Of a stretch of DNA of 64,000 nucleotides, positions 43,175 through 51,762 are shown piece by piece (the first letter of the stretch is position 1; the number at the start of each line of letters is the position of its first letter). Origin of the DNA: Agreia sp. Leaf283 (lineage in GTDB: Bacteria > Actinomycetota > Actinomycetes > Actinomycetales > Microbacteriaceae); the NCBI RefSeq assembly GCF_001422485.1, contig NZ_LMNF01000001.1, forward strand, positions 1,795,374-1,859,373, given 5' to 3'. The notes under the pieces are model-generated. The model was not told the origin of the DNA. It saw nothing but the letters and a program-made list of their open reading frames with translations, and ran no database searches. Made by a program: the position numbers and the translations under genes.

Positions 43175-43804
43175 ATGACAAGCGAGCATCGCAAACCGGC
43201 ACTCTTCGGCGGATCGGAGTTCGAGGCGTTCAAGGGCGGCGAGGATCCGGCGCAGATCTCCCGGCTCGCGCACGACACGGCCAGCGCCCTGCTGGGCCGC
43301 GTTCGCGCCGATCCCGACCCTGGCGTGATCGACAGGCTCATCGAATACACCGACCTTCATGGCATCGACGCCATCGCCGAGCTGTGGTCTAGGGCCTCGT
43401 CGCACAGCCTGCCGGGCGCGCTGTGGCGCATCTACCTGCTGCGCGCGCTGATCAGGCAGGATCCCGAGCAGTCGAGCTACCTCTTTCAGAAGGGCAGCGA
43501 GCTCAGCGTCACCATCGACCCCGTCGTCGCCGGGGCCACCTCGCCGACGGGCCCGAAGGAGATCACGGCGCTCGCCGATCAGATCCTGCGCGGAATCTTC
43601 GATGGTGATTTCGCCGTCGCGCTCGAGAGGGCGGCAGCGTTCTGCCGCATCATGTCGCTGGGAACGGTGGCCGAGGCCGACGACACCGAATCGGATTCGG
43701 GGGAGCGGGCATCCGAGTTGACCGTGCGCGCCAACCGCTTCGCAGAGACCGCATCGGAGTTCGCTGTCTGCGCAAAGTTGTGGAGAACGGACAGCCTCGA
43801 CTGA
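43175..43804 (+). CDS. Conserved actinobacterial hypothetical protein
   Basis: A 209-residue soluble helical protein starting MTSEHRKPALFGGSEFEAFK. A middle segment reads LIEYTDLHGIDAIAELWSRASSHSLPGALWRIYLLRALI and the end ASEFAVCAKLWRTDSLD. It is typical of a conserved actinobacterial family sometimes mislabelled as an RNA polymerase beta subunit; no polymerase motif is present. It lies just beyond the island, in host chromosome. Confidence 0.75.
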   Translation: MTSEHRKPALFGGSEFEAFKGGEDPAQISRLAHDTASALLGRVRADPDPGVIDRLIEYTDLHGIDAIAELWSRASSHSLPGALWRIYLLRALIRQDPEQSSYLFQKGSELSVTIDPVVAGATSPTGPKEITALADQILRGIFDGDFAVALERAAAFCRIMSLGTVAEADDTESDSGERASELTVRANRFAETASEFAVCAKLWRTDSLD

Positions 43805-44069
43805 AGTCGGGTATTGTCGTATCTCGCCGGGCCGCGGTAACCCCGGGCTCCAATTTCCGCCGTTACGAACGGCCTTCCGCCGAGAGGCGTTCCGCGGCCT
43901 GGCACCCTCTTCTCTCCCGAGTAGGTCGAGCCTCGCTCACGTAGATCAGCTTGTCGCTTTTGGCAAGGGGCAAATCGAATCTCGCGGCCGAGTGGCATGC
44001 TGATTTTGGGCGCTGCAGGACAATCCCGGCGCACCAGAATCCACGCGGGTCGTAAGGGGGGAGACGTTC

Positions 44070-45299
44070 ATGACGCGCCTTCTTCCGCATCCCCCGCAGG
44101 ATCGATCCTCGTCACCGGCAGGAGCTGTCTCGCCTATCCATCACGGCGTGCAGCCGCAACTCGTGCGGATCGCATCCGTTCCCGCATCCCATGTCTACGT
44201 GCGGCACATCGCGCCGATCGACGGCGATATCGCCGCACCCGGCGGGCCGGCGGCCGCAGCCCGCGACGGCGGTGTGCGTGTCGTGCGGCTGGCCGATCCC
44301 CACCCAGACGATCCCAGCCGTTCTGCCGAGCAGCGGTGGTGGCCCCCGGTCATGCTCGACGCCGACTGGGTGCGCGAGCACGCCGACGAGTTCGACATCT
44401 TTCATCTGCAGTTCGGCTTCGATGCGCGAACGCCCGCTGAACTCCGCGATCTCGTGGCCGAGCTGCGCCGGCAGGGCAAGCCGTTCGTGTACACGGTGCA
44501 CGACCTCCGCAACCCGCACCACCGCGACCGGGCAGAGCATGACGCCCAGTTGGATGTGCTCATTCCTGCCGCTGACGCCGTGATCACCCTGACCGACGGC
44601 GCCGCTTACGAGATCAAGCGCCGATGGGCTCGTCGCGCCATCGTGCTGTCGCATCCGCACGTGGTCGATTTCGAGACCATGCGCAGCATCCAGCGCGCCA
44701 GACTCGACGGCCAACGCGACAGGGCTCGTCACGATGACGACCCCTACCGCATCGGCCTCCATCTCAAGAGCCTGCGCGCGAACATGAACCCCGTTCCCGT
44801 CATCGGCGCGCTGCTCGAGGCGATCGACCGTCTGCCGGGAGCCGTGCTCCAGATCGACGGGCACCGCGACATCCTCGAGCCGACCGGGGCACGCTACGAC
44901 GACGAGCTCGCCCAGCTGTTGCGCACGACCGCTGAAGCCGGGCGTATCGACCTGCGCATCCACGACTACTTCGACGACGCGCAGCTCTGGCACTATCTCG
45001 CCTCGCTCGATCTGTCGGTGCTGCCCTACCGCTTCGGCACGCACTCGGGCTGGCTCGAGGCCTGCCGAGACCTCGGTACGGCCGTGCTCGCACCCAACTG
45101 CGGCTACTACCGCGACCAGGCGCCGGTGCTGCTGTACCTGCAAGACGACGACGGCCTCGATGCAGAGTCGCTCGGCTCGGCCGTTACCCGCGCCTACTAC
45201 GAGCGACCGCTCTTCTCCATCACGGTCGACGAGCGCAGACGTCAGCGCGATGCCGTGTCGGATGCGCATGCCGCGCTCTACCGCGATCTCCTTCGATGA
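44070..45299 (+). CDS. GT4-like glycosyltransferase (cluster gene 1)
   Basis: A 409-residue GT-B fold. The N-terminal half has DIFHLQFGFD and VYTVHDLRNPHH. The C-terminal donor half has YRIGLHLKSLRANMNPVPV, IDLRIHDYFDDAQLWHYLASLDLSVLPYRFGTHSGWLEAC and LGTAVLAPNCGYY. There is no signal or membrane helix. The GGGGGGA-like sequence before ATG 44070 is a fair ribosome site. First of four genes joined by four-base overlaps. The 265-base upstream gap holds no gene I can see. Confidence 0.85.
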   Translation: MTRLLPHPPQDRSSSPAGAVSPIHHGVQPQLVRIASVPASHVYVRHIAPIDGDIAAPGGPAAAARDGGVRVVRLADPHPDDPSRSAEQRWWPPVMLDADWVREHADEFDIFHLQFGFDARTPAELRDLVAELRRQGKPFVYTVHDLRNPHHRDRAEHDAQLDVLIPAADAVITLTDGAAYEIKRRWARRAIVLSHPHVVDFETMRSIQRARLDGQRDRARHDDDPYRIGLHLKSLRANMNPVPVIGALLEAIDRLPGAVLQIDGHRDILEPTGARYDDELAQLLRTTAEAGRIDLRIHDYFDDAQLWHYLASLDLSVLPYRFGTHSGWLEACRDLGTAVLAPNCGYYRDQAPVLLYLQDDDGLDAESLGSAVTRAYYERPLFSITVDERRRQRDAVSDAHAALYRDLLR

Positions 45300-46372
45300 C
45301 GCGGGCGCTCCGCATCTGCCTCATCGCCTCCAGCCGGTTTCCCGTCGCCGAACCGTTCGCCGGAGGGCTCGAGGCGCACACGCACAGCCTGGCCACCGAG
45401 CTGATCCGTCGCGGGCATGAGGTCACGCTCTTCGCCGCTCCGGGGTCCGACACGAGGCTCGGCGCCCTGCACCTCGACGTCGAGGAATTCACCAGCAGCC
45501 CGGCCGCCAGAGCCGACGTCGGCGCACGCCCAGAGCAGTGGATGCGCGAGCACCACGCCTACCTGAAGCTCATGCTCGACCTCAGTCGCAACCCGGGAAT
45601 GTACGACATCGTGCACAACAACAGCCTCCATCACCTGCCGGTCGCGATGGCCGAGGCAACCGGGCTCCCCTTCGTCACGACCCTGCACACGCCGCCGGTT
45701 CCCTGGCTCGAGTCGGCCGCCAAACTGGCGTCGCCCAGCCTCGCGTACGCGTCGGTGAGTCGACACACGGCAGGCGCATGGCGTCACGTCGTCGAGAGCA
45801 CGGTCATCCATAACGGGGTCGACACGAACGCGTGGATGCCCGGGCCGGGCGGTCCGGCCGCCATCTGGTTCGGGCGTCTCGTTCCCGAGAAGGCGCCCCA
45901 CCTGGCGATCCGCGCCGCGCGGGCTGCGGGCATGGACCTCGACCTCGCCGGTCCGAGCCTCGATCGGGCCTACTTCGACGCCGAGATCGCGCCCCTTCTC
46001 GACGACAGGACCCGCTATCTCGGCCATCTGCGCCACGAGCAGCTCATGCAGGCCGTCGGGCGGGCGGCCGTCTCGGTGGTCACGCCCAGCTGGGACGAGC
46101 CCTACGGCCTCGTGGCCGCGGAGTCGCTGGCCTGCGGCACGCCCGTCGCGGCATTCGCCCGTGGCGGCGTGCCCGAGATCCTCGACGAGCTGTCGGGCAG
46201 GCTCGCCGCGCCCGACGACGTCGAGGCACTGGGTGCGGCGATGGTGGTCGCATCCGGCCTCTCGCGCGACGATGCCCGGCACCGCGCCGTCGTGGCCTGC
46301 TCGCTGGATCGCATGGTCGACGACTACGAGGAGCTCTACCACTCGCTCGTGCCCGCGGAGCTCGCGGCGTGA
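45296..46372 (+). CDS. GT4 glycosyltransferase (cluster gene 2)
   Basis: A 358-residue GT4 enzyme with acceptor-side glycine loop FAGGLEAHTHSLATELIRRGHEV. The donor-side HNGVDTNAWMPG, IWFGRLVPEKAPHLAIRAA and the E-x7-E region SWDEPYGLVAAESLACGTPV are present. It uses a nucleotide sugar to extend a glycan. ATG overlaps the previous stop. The acceptor is unknown. Confidence 0.9.
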   Translation: MTRALRICLIASSRFPVAEPFAGGLEAHTHSLATELIRRGHEVTLFAAPGSDTRLGALHLDVEEFTSSPAARADVGARPEQWMREHHAYLKLMLDLSRNPGMYDIVHNNSLHHLPVAMAEATGLPFVTTLHTPPVPWLESAAKLASPSLAYASVSRHTAGAWRHVVESTVIHNGVDTNAWMPGPGGPAAIWFGRLVPEKAPHLAIRAARAAGMDLDLAGPSLDRAYFDAEIAPLLDDRTRYLGHLRHEQLMQAVGRAAVSVVTPSWDEPYGLVAAESLACGTPVAAFARGGVPEILDELSGRLAAPDDVEALGAAMVVASGLSRDDARHRAVVACSLDRMVDDYEELYHSLVPAELAA

Positions 46373-47394
46373 TCGGCTACTACATCCATCACCAGGGTCG
46401 CGGTCACCTCAACAGGGCCATGGCGATCGCGGCCGAACTCGACCAGCCTGTCACCGGGCTGTCGTCGCAGCCCCGCCCCGTCGGCTGGGTCGGCGACTGG
46501 ATCGAACTCGCGCGCGACGACGAGGGAGCCGCTCCGCACGACGTCGACGCGCACGGCCGCCTGCACTGGGTGCCGTTGCACGATCAGGGTCTGAGCGACC
46601 GGATGGCCCAGGTCTCGCACTGGATCGCTGAGTCGAGGCCCCGCGTGATCGTCGTCGACGTGTCGGTCGAGATCGCCCTGCTCGCCCGACTGTTCGGCAT
46701 CCCGGTCGTCTCCGTTGCTCTTCCGGGCGTGCGCGACGACGAGGCGCACCGACTCGGCTACGACATCTCGGCGGCGATCATCGCGGCCTGGCCGCAGGAG
46801 GCCGAGGGAATGATCTCCGGCCTCAGCGCGCCGGCCCGGCGCCGGCTGCACTGCGTGGGCGCGATCTCGCGCTTCGGCGGCCGGGCGAACGAGCGGCGCC
46901 CTCCTGCGACGCCCGACGCGCCGCGGCGCCTGCTGCTGCTCGGCGGTGCCGGGGGCAGCTCCCTCGACACGGCCACGATCGCTGTGGCGCGGGAGGCAAC
47001 TCCCGACTGGCACTGGACCGTGCTCGGCAGCCGCGGAGGCCGCTGGGTGGAGGACCCGTGGCCGGAGATCTGCGCGGCCGACGTCGTCGTGACGCACGCG
47101 GGCCAGAACGCGCTGGCCGATGTGGCGGCTGCGCGGCGCCCCGCGATCGTGATCCCCGAGTCGCGGCCGCACGAGGAGCAGACGACGACCGCATCCGTGC
47201 TCGCAGGGAGCAGTCGGTGGCCCGCCCTCGTGCGATGGAACTTCCCCGTCACCGGGTGGCCGACTCTTCTCGACGAGGCCCTCGGTCTCGACGGCGAGCT
47301 GTGGGACGGGTGGAACGACGGACTGGGGGCCCGGGTCGCCGCGGCCGTCATCCAGCGCGAGCTGGCGCAGGCGCCCGCAGGGGAGCCCGCGTGA
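46369..47394 (+). CDS. GT28-like glycosyltransferase (cluster gene 3)
   Basis: A 341-residue protein with GTG start, MIGYYIHHQGRGHLNRAMAI. The HHQGRGHLNRA loop and the C-terminal VVVTHAGQNALADVAAARRPAIVIPESRPHEEQ match MurG/UGT-type donor sites (HxGxNxxxE-like). Similar proteins act on nucleotide sugars. Coupled to both neighbours by overlaps. Confidence 0.85.
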   Translation: MIGYYIHHQGRGHLNRAMAIAAELDQPVTGLSSQPRPVGWVGDWIELARDDEGAAPHDVDAHGRLHWVPLHDQGLSDRMAQVSHWIAESRPRVIVVDVSVEIALLARLFGIPVVSVALPGVRDDEAHRLGYDISAAIIAAWPQEAEGMISGLSAPARRRLHCVGAISRFGGRANERRPPATPDAPRRLLLLGGAGGSSLDTATIAVAREATPDWHWTVLGSRGGRWVEDPWPEICAADVVVTHAGQNALADVAAARRPAIVIPESRPHEEQTTTASVLAGSSRWPALVRWNFPVTGWPTLLDEALGLDGELWDGWNDGLGARVAAAVIQRELAQAPAGEPA

Positions 47395-48224
47395 CCCGGG
47401 TCGCCGTCGTCACGGTGGTTCACGGGCGGCATGCGCATCTCGACCTGCAGAGGCAGGCCGTGGCCCGCAGCCAACGGCGTCCCGACGACTACGTGGTCGT
47501 GGCCGTCGACGACCCGATCGAGCTCGTCGCGGGTGGTGTGCCCGACCGCGCGCCCGTTAGTGTGGTGCGTCACCCGGCGCATCCGCTCGGCCTGCCGATC
47601 GCGGCGGCGAGGAACGCGGGCGCCGACGCGGCGCTCGCGGCCGGTGCCGACGTGCTGGTCTTCCTCGATGTCGACTGCGTTCCGAACCCAGCCCTGATCG
47701 GGGCCTACGAGGCCGCAGCGGCCTCGCTCGAGCTGCGCGGCGACATCCTGTGCGGCCCCGTCGCCTACCTGCCCCCCGCGCCGTCACACGGCTACGACCT
47801 CGACACGATCGAGACGCTCGCCGAACCGCACGCTGCGCGCCCGGCGCCCGAGTCGGGCGAGGTCATCCGAGGGGGAGACCACGATCTGTTCTGGTCGCTC
47901 TCGTTCGCGGTGACCGCCTCGACCTGGCGGCGTATCGGGGGCTTCGAGGAGTCGTACGTGGGCTACGGCGGGGAGGACACGGATTTCGCCGCCACCGCCG
48001 CGCACCGCGGCATCGAGCTCGCCTGGGTGGGTGCGGCGCGCGCCTTCCACCAGCACCACCCTGTCGAGTCGCCCCCGGTGTCGCACCTCGACGACATCCT
48101 GCGCAACGCGGCCCTGTTCCATGCCCGGTGGGGACGGTGGCCGATGGGCGGCTGGCTGGCCGCATTCGAAGAGGCCGGTCTCATCGCGCACAGCCCGGTT
48201 CAGGGCGTCTACGAAAAGCTCTGA
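47391..48224 (+). CDS. GT2 glycosyltransferase with galactosyltransferase-type domain (cluster gene 4)
   Basis: A 277-residue GT-A enzyme with GTG start, MTRVAVVTVVHGRHAHLDLQ. The metal-binding DxD is in LVFLDVDCVPNP. The C-terminal FEESYVGYGGEDTDFAATAAHRG matches the galactosyltransferase WGxEDxD region. Last of the four coupled genes. With its partners it would build a defined oligosaccharide of at least four linkages. Confidence 0.88.
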   Translation: MTRVAVVTVVHGRHAHLDLQRQAVARSQRRPDDYVVVAVDDPIELVAGGVPDRAPVSVVRHPAHPLGLPIAAARNAGADAALAAGADVLVFLDVDCVPNPALIGAYEAAAASLELRGDILCGPVAYLPPAPSHGYDLDTIETLAEPHAARPAPESGEVIRGGDHDLFWSLSFAVTASTWRRIGGFEESYVGYGGEDTDFAATAAHRGIELAWVGAARAFHQHHPVESPPVSHLDDILRNAALFHARWGRWPMGGWLAAFEEAGLIAHSPVQGVYEKL

Positions 48225-48232
48225 GGCTCGAC

Positions 48233-48260
48233 CAATCCGACATCGTACCCGCACCGAATC
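48233..48260 (+). promoter_or_regulatory. SigK-type promoter before sigK
   Basis: CAATCC (48233-48238) and CGAATC (48255-48260) with a 16-bp spacer, 50 bases before the sigK start. This resembles the SigK-dependent promoter of mycobacteria (CCATCC and CGAATA) and would make sigK-rskA autoregulated. ACCAAT/ATTGGT arms (48231-48236, 48261-48266) flank it. Confidence 0.6.
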
Positions 48261-48309
48261 ATTGGTGTGAACGGACCACGAACAACAGGCCTCAGGTGGG
48301 AAACCTGTC

Positions 48310-48906
48310 ATGCTTAAGCTCGTGACCTCTGATAGCGACCACGACGGTACCCCGATGGAGGCGCTCGACACAGTCGAGAGCCTGCTGCTGCGGGTCGCCG
48401 ACGGCGATCAGAGATCATTCGCCGAACTGTATGACCGCATCGCACCGCGGGTTCTCGGCCTCATCAAACGACTGCTGATCGACCACGCGCAGTCTGAAGA
48501 AGTGGCTCAAGAGGTGTTTCTCGAGATCTGGCGCACGGCAACACGGTTCGATCCTCAGCGCGGCGCCGCCCTCTCCTGGGTTCTCACGATGGCGCATCGC
48601 AGGGCGGTCGACCGCGTCCGCGCGTCGCAGTCCTCCCACGATCGCGATATCAAGATCGGTATCCGCGATGTCGACCGCGAATACGATCAGGTGGCCGAAT
48701 CGGTCGAGATCAGAATCGAACATGAAAGGGTGAAGAGAGCAATGACTCAGCTGACTGAACTGCAGCGCGAAGCCATCTCTCTGGCGTACTACGGGGGATA
48801 CAGCCATAGCGAGGTCGCCAAGATCCTGGCCATTCCGATCGGAACGGTCAAGACGCGCCTGCGCGACGGCATGATCCGCCTTCGAGACGAAATGGGAGTT
48901 GCCTGA
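48310..48906 (+). CDS. sigK: ECF RNA polymerase sigma factor SigK
   Basis: A 198-residue protein. Region 2 contains FAELYDRIAPRVLGLIKRLL and EVAQEVFLEIWRTATRFDPQRG with WVLTMAHRRAVDRVR. Region 4 contains LQREAISLAYYGGYSHSEVAKILAIPIGTVKTRLRDGM. The DPQRGAALSWVLTMAHRRAVDRVR stretch is typical of SigK/SigL. It shares one base with rskA (TGATG), giving a sigma/anti-sigma pair. GGTGGGA precedes ATG 48310; GTG 48322 and ATG 48355 are alternatives. Confidence 0.92.
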   Translation: MLKLVTSDSDHDGTPMEALDTVESLLLRVADGDQRSFAELYDRIAPRVLGLIKRLLIDHAQSEEVAQEVFLEIWRTATRFDPQRGAALSWVLTMAHRRAVDRVRASQSSHDRDIKIGIRDVDREYDQVAESVEIRIEHERVKRAMTQLTELQREAISLAYYGGYSHSEVAKILAIPIGTVKTRLRDGMIRLRDEMGVA

Positions 48907-49769
48907 TGTCTGCACACGACGACCCCCGCCTCAACACCGGAGCCTTCGCTCTGGGCGCCCTGACTCCCGAAGAGCTCGACCGATTCATCGCAGCGTCGGA
49001 GTCGGATCCCGACCTCGCCGCGGAGGCCGATGGGCTCAGCGCCACGGCCGTTCTCCTGGGCCTCGCGTCGACTCCCGTCGAGCCGTCGGCGAAGCTGAAG
49101 GTCGACATCATGGCCGCCATCGCGTCGACCCCGCAGCTTCCTCGCGAGACGGTCAGCCCGGTGTCCGATTCGTCGGTGTCCGACGGCCGGTCGGTCTCCG
49201 ACGACACCGTCTCTGACAGCACCGTCTCCGACGGCACGGCGGATGCTCCGCGCCCGGTCGTCGAGACCGGTGCGGCCCAGCAGAGGGCGCAGACGCGCTG
49301 GTTCGCCCGGCCCGCCACTCTTCTCGTCTCGGCGGCAGCCGCGATCGCCCTGTTCGTCGGAGGCGGCTTCGTCGGCTCCGCGATCACGGGCGGCACCCCT
49401 GTCGTGGTCGACCAGCAGGCGGCGGGTCTCGCCGAGATCTACGCGGCGTCGGACACGCAGTCGCAGCGGAGCGAGGTCGACGGCGGCGGTGTCGCCACGC
49501 TGGTGTGGTCGAACGAGCTCGGACGCTCCGCGGTCGTCGTCGACGGTCTCGAACCCCTGCCGGCCGGCAGCGTCTACGAGGCCTGGTACATCAACGATGC
49601 CGGAGCGGCCCCCGCGGGCACCTTCGACGCCACGGGCGCCCACAAGACGTCGTGGCACCTGCTCGACGGAACGATGTCGGCCGGAGACACCGTGGGCGTC
49701 ACGATCGAACCCGCGGGCGGATCGAAGACGCCGACCACGACGCCGATCGTCGCGATCGCCAGCGCGTAG
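48906..49769 (+). CDS. rskA: Anti-sigma-K factor RskA
   Basis: A 287-residue single-pass membrane protein. The cytoplasmic anti-sigma domain (NTGAFALGALTPEELDRFIA, about residues 8-75) precedes a Ser/Asp-rich linker. The membrane helix is ATLLVSAAAAIALFVGGGFVG near 135-155. The extracytoplasmic RskA domain has AGLAEIYAASD, LPAGSVYEAWYIND and GDTVGVTIEPAGGSKTPTT. In mycobacteria RskA releases SigK after regulated proteolysis. The linker SVSDGRSVSDDTVSDSTVSD is a local repeat. Confidence 0.93.
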   Translation: MSAHDDPRLNTGAFALGALTPEELDRFIAASESDPDLAAEADGLSATAVLLGLASTPVEPSAKLKVDIMAAIASTPQLPRETVSPVSDSSVSDGRSVSDDTVSDSTVSDGTADAPRPVVETGAAQQRAQTRWFARPATLLVSAAAAIALFVGGGFVGSAITGGTPVVVDQQAAGLAEIYAASDTQSQRSEVDGGGVATLVWSNELGRSAVVVDGLEPLPAGSVYEAWYINDAGAAPAGTFDATGAHKTSWHLLDGTMSAGDTVGVTIEPAGGSKTPTTTPIVAIASA

Positions 49770-49772
49770 TCG

Positions 49773-49812
49773 CCGTTCCCTGAGCCCACCGTTCCCTGAG
49801 CCTGTCGAAGGG
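49773..49812. repeat. Dispersed short repeat, one partial and one full copy
   Basis: CCGTTCCCTGAGCC (49773-49786) is followed by a full copy at 49789-49812 ending CTGTCGAAGGG. The same 24-25-base unit occurs twice inside mshD at 57.7 kb. Short repeats with the core CTTCGACAGGCTCAGGGA are widely dispersed in actinobacterial chromosomes. Confidence 0.8.
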
Positions 49813-49824
49813 CACAACAACAAC

Positions 49825-49853
49825 GAAGGCCCCCTCATACCGAGGGGGCCTTC
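49825..49853. terminator. Bidirectional terminator between rskA and pstB
   Basis: GAAGGCCCCCTC (49825-49836) and GAGGGGGCCTTC (49842-49853), 12 bp perfect with a 5-base loop, placed between two convergent genes. Confidence 0.88.
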
Positions 49854-49874
49854 TGTGTTGCGCGTGGAGACTCT

Positions 49875-50654
49875 TTAGCCGAAGCGACCCGAGACGTAGT
49901 CCTCGGTGTCCTTGACGGTGGGGTTCGAGAAGATGGTCGTGGTGTCGTCGTACTCGATGAGCTTGCCGGGCTTGCCCGTGCCCGCGATGTTGAAGAACGC
50001 GGTGCGGTCGGAGACGCGGCTGGCCTGCTGCATGTTGTGCGTGACGATCACGACCGTGTAGTCGTTCTTCAGCTCGCCGATGAGGTCTTCGATGGCGAGC
50101 GTCGAGATCGGGTCGAGAGCCGAGCAGGGCTCGTCCATCAGGATGACCTCGGGCTCGACCGCGATGGCGCGGGCGATGCACAGGCGCTGCTGCTGGCCGC
50201 CCGACAGGCCGGAACCGGGCAGGTGCAGGCGGTCCTTGACCTCGTTCCAGAGGTTGGCGCCGCGGAGCGACTTCTCGATCAGGTCGTCGGCGTCGGACTT
50301 CGACATACGACGGTTGTTGAGCTTGGAGCCGGCGAGCACGTTGTCGCCGATCGACATCGTCGGGAACGGGTTCGGCCGCTGGAAGACCATGCCGACCTGA
50401 CGGCGCACGAGCACGGGGTCGACGCCCGGGCCGTAGAGGTTGTTTCCGTCGATCAGAACCTCGCCCTCGACGCGGGCGCCGGGGATGACCTCGTGCATAC
50501 GGTTGAGCGTGCGGAGGAAGGTGGATTTGCCGCAGCCCGACGGGCCGATGAACGCGGTGACGGTTCGGGGCTCGATCGTGAGGCTCACGCCTTCAACAGC
50601 GAGAAAGCTGCTGTAGTAGACGTTGAGGTCGTTTACTTCAATGCGCTTGGACAA
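49875..50654 (-). CDS. pstB: Phosphate ABC transporter ATP-binding protein
   Basis: A 259-residue protein. TTG 50654 is chosen as start because AAAGGAA precedes it and the protein then has standard PstB length ([20 protein letters not shown]). Walker [11 protein letters not shown]-loop [12 protein letters not shown], signature LSGGQQQR, Walker [14 protein letters not shown] and switch VTHNMQQ are all present. It drives PstC/PstA phosphate uptake. Last gene of the pst operon, 17 bases after pstA. Confidence 0.96.
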   Translation of the reverse strand: MSKRIEVNDLNVYYSSFLAVEGVSLTIEPRTVTAFIGPSGCGKSTFLRTLNRMHEVIPGARVEGEVLIDGNNLYGPGVDPVLVRRQVGMVFQRPNPFPTMSIGDNVLAGSKLNNRRMSKSDADDLIEKSLRGANLWNEVKDRLHLPGSGLSGGQQQRLCIARAIAVEPEVILMDEPCSALDPISTLAIEDLIGELKNDYTVVIVTHNMQQASRVSDRTAFFNIAGTGKPGKLIEYDDTTTIFSNPTVKDTEDYVSGRFG

Positions 50655-50671
50655 CGTGGGTTCCTTTAGGG

Positions 50672-51760
50672 TTAGCGGCCGAGCTTGGGGGAGAAGATGC
50701 GGGCGATGACTCGGGCCGCGAGGTTGAGCAGCATCACGATCAGGATCAGGGTCAGGGCCCCGGTCCACGCTCGGTCGAGGTACGCCTGGGCATCCGAGCC
50801 CGGGTTGGCGTACTGGGTGTAGACGAAGACAGGCAGGGTCATGACCCGTTCGTTGAACATGTTGTAGTTCATGCTCTGCGTGAAACCGGCGATGATCAGC
50901 AGCGGGGCCGTCTCACCGATGACGCGGGCGATGGCCAGCATCACACCGGTGGTGATTCCGGCGATCGAGGTGGGCAGAACGACCTTGACGATCGTGAGCC
51001 ACTTGGGCACACCGAGGGCGAAGGATGCCTCGCGCAGCTCGTTCGGAACGAGCTTCAGCATCTCCTCCGTCGAGCGTACGACGACCGGGATCATGAGGAT
51101 CGAGAGCGCGACGGCGCCACCGAAGCCGAACCGGATTCCGGCCACTCCGGTCAGCAGGGCGAAGAACGCGAACGCGAACAGACCGGCGACGATCGACGGG
51201 ATGCCGGTCATCACGTCGACGAGGAACGTGATCGCCCTGGCGAAGGTGCCGCGGCCGTACTCGACCAGGTAGATGGCGGTCAGGAGGCCGATCGGCACCG
51301 AGATGAGCGTGGCCCAGCCGGTGATCTGCAGCGTTCCCATGATGGCGTGCAGGCCGCCGCCGCCCTCGCCGACGATGTTGCGCATCGTGTAGGTGAAGAA
51401 GGTGAGGTCGAAGCGGTGTGCACCGTTGACGATCGTGGTGAAGAGCAGCGAGATGAGCGGGAGCAGCGCGATGATGAAGGCCAGCGACACCAGCGAGGTG
51501 ACCATGCGGTCTTTCGAGCGGCGCACGCCCTCGTAGAGGCGGGACACCACGGTGAGCACGATGACGAAGAGCACCGTTCCGAAGAAGATGGTGCCGACGA
51601 TGTTGAAGTCGGCGGTCACACCGGCCATCATCAGCAGGCCGAAGATGACGCCCATGACGATCCAGCTGCCGACGAGCAGCAGCCACGGCGTGGCCTTGGG
51701 CAGCTTGCCCGCGGTGAGCGTGTTGGTCATGGGAGGGGCGGGGACGGTTGTCGTGGTCAT
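50672..51760 (-). CDS. pstA: Phosphate ABC transporter permease PstA
   Basis: A 362-residue protein with six to eight membrane helices ([23 protein letters not shown] onward). The ATPase-coupling loop is [27 protein letters not shown]. It carries a longer N-terminal part than E. coli PstA, usual in actinobacteria. It starts two bases after the pstC stop. Confidence 0.95.
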   Translation of the reverse strand: MTTTTVPAPPMTNTLTAGKLPKATPWLLLVGSWIVMGVIFGLLMMAGVTADFNIVGTIFFGTVLFVIVLTVVSRLYEGVRRSKDRMVTSLVSLAFIIALLPLISLLFTTIVNGAHRFDLTFFTYTMRNIVGEGGGGLHAIMGTLQITGWATLISVPIGLLTAIYLVEYGRGTFARAITFLVDVMTGIPSIVAGLFAFAFFALLTGVAGIRFGFGGAVALSILMIPVVVRSTEEMLKLVPNELREASFALGVPKWLTIVKVVLPTSIAGITTGVMLAIARVIGETAPLLIIAGFTQSMNYNMFNERVMTLPVFVYTQYANPGSDAQAYLDRAWTGALTLILIVMLLNLAARVIARIFSPKLGR

Positions 51761-51762
51761 GA

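Noticed and set aside
43805..44069. A gene or RNA in the 265-base gap before the glycosyltransferases
   Set aside because: Open frames on both strands there are short, lack ribosome sites and show no recognisable motif.
44070..48224. A mycofactocin or teichoic-acid cluster
   Set aside because: No mycofactocin precursor, radical SAM gene, TagF-like polymerase or ABC flippase is present; the four glycosyltransferases alone do not support either name.
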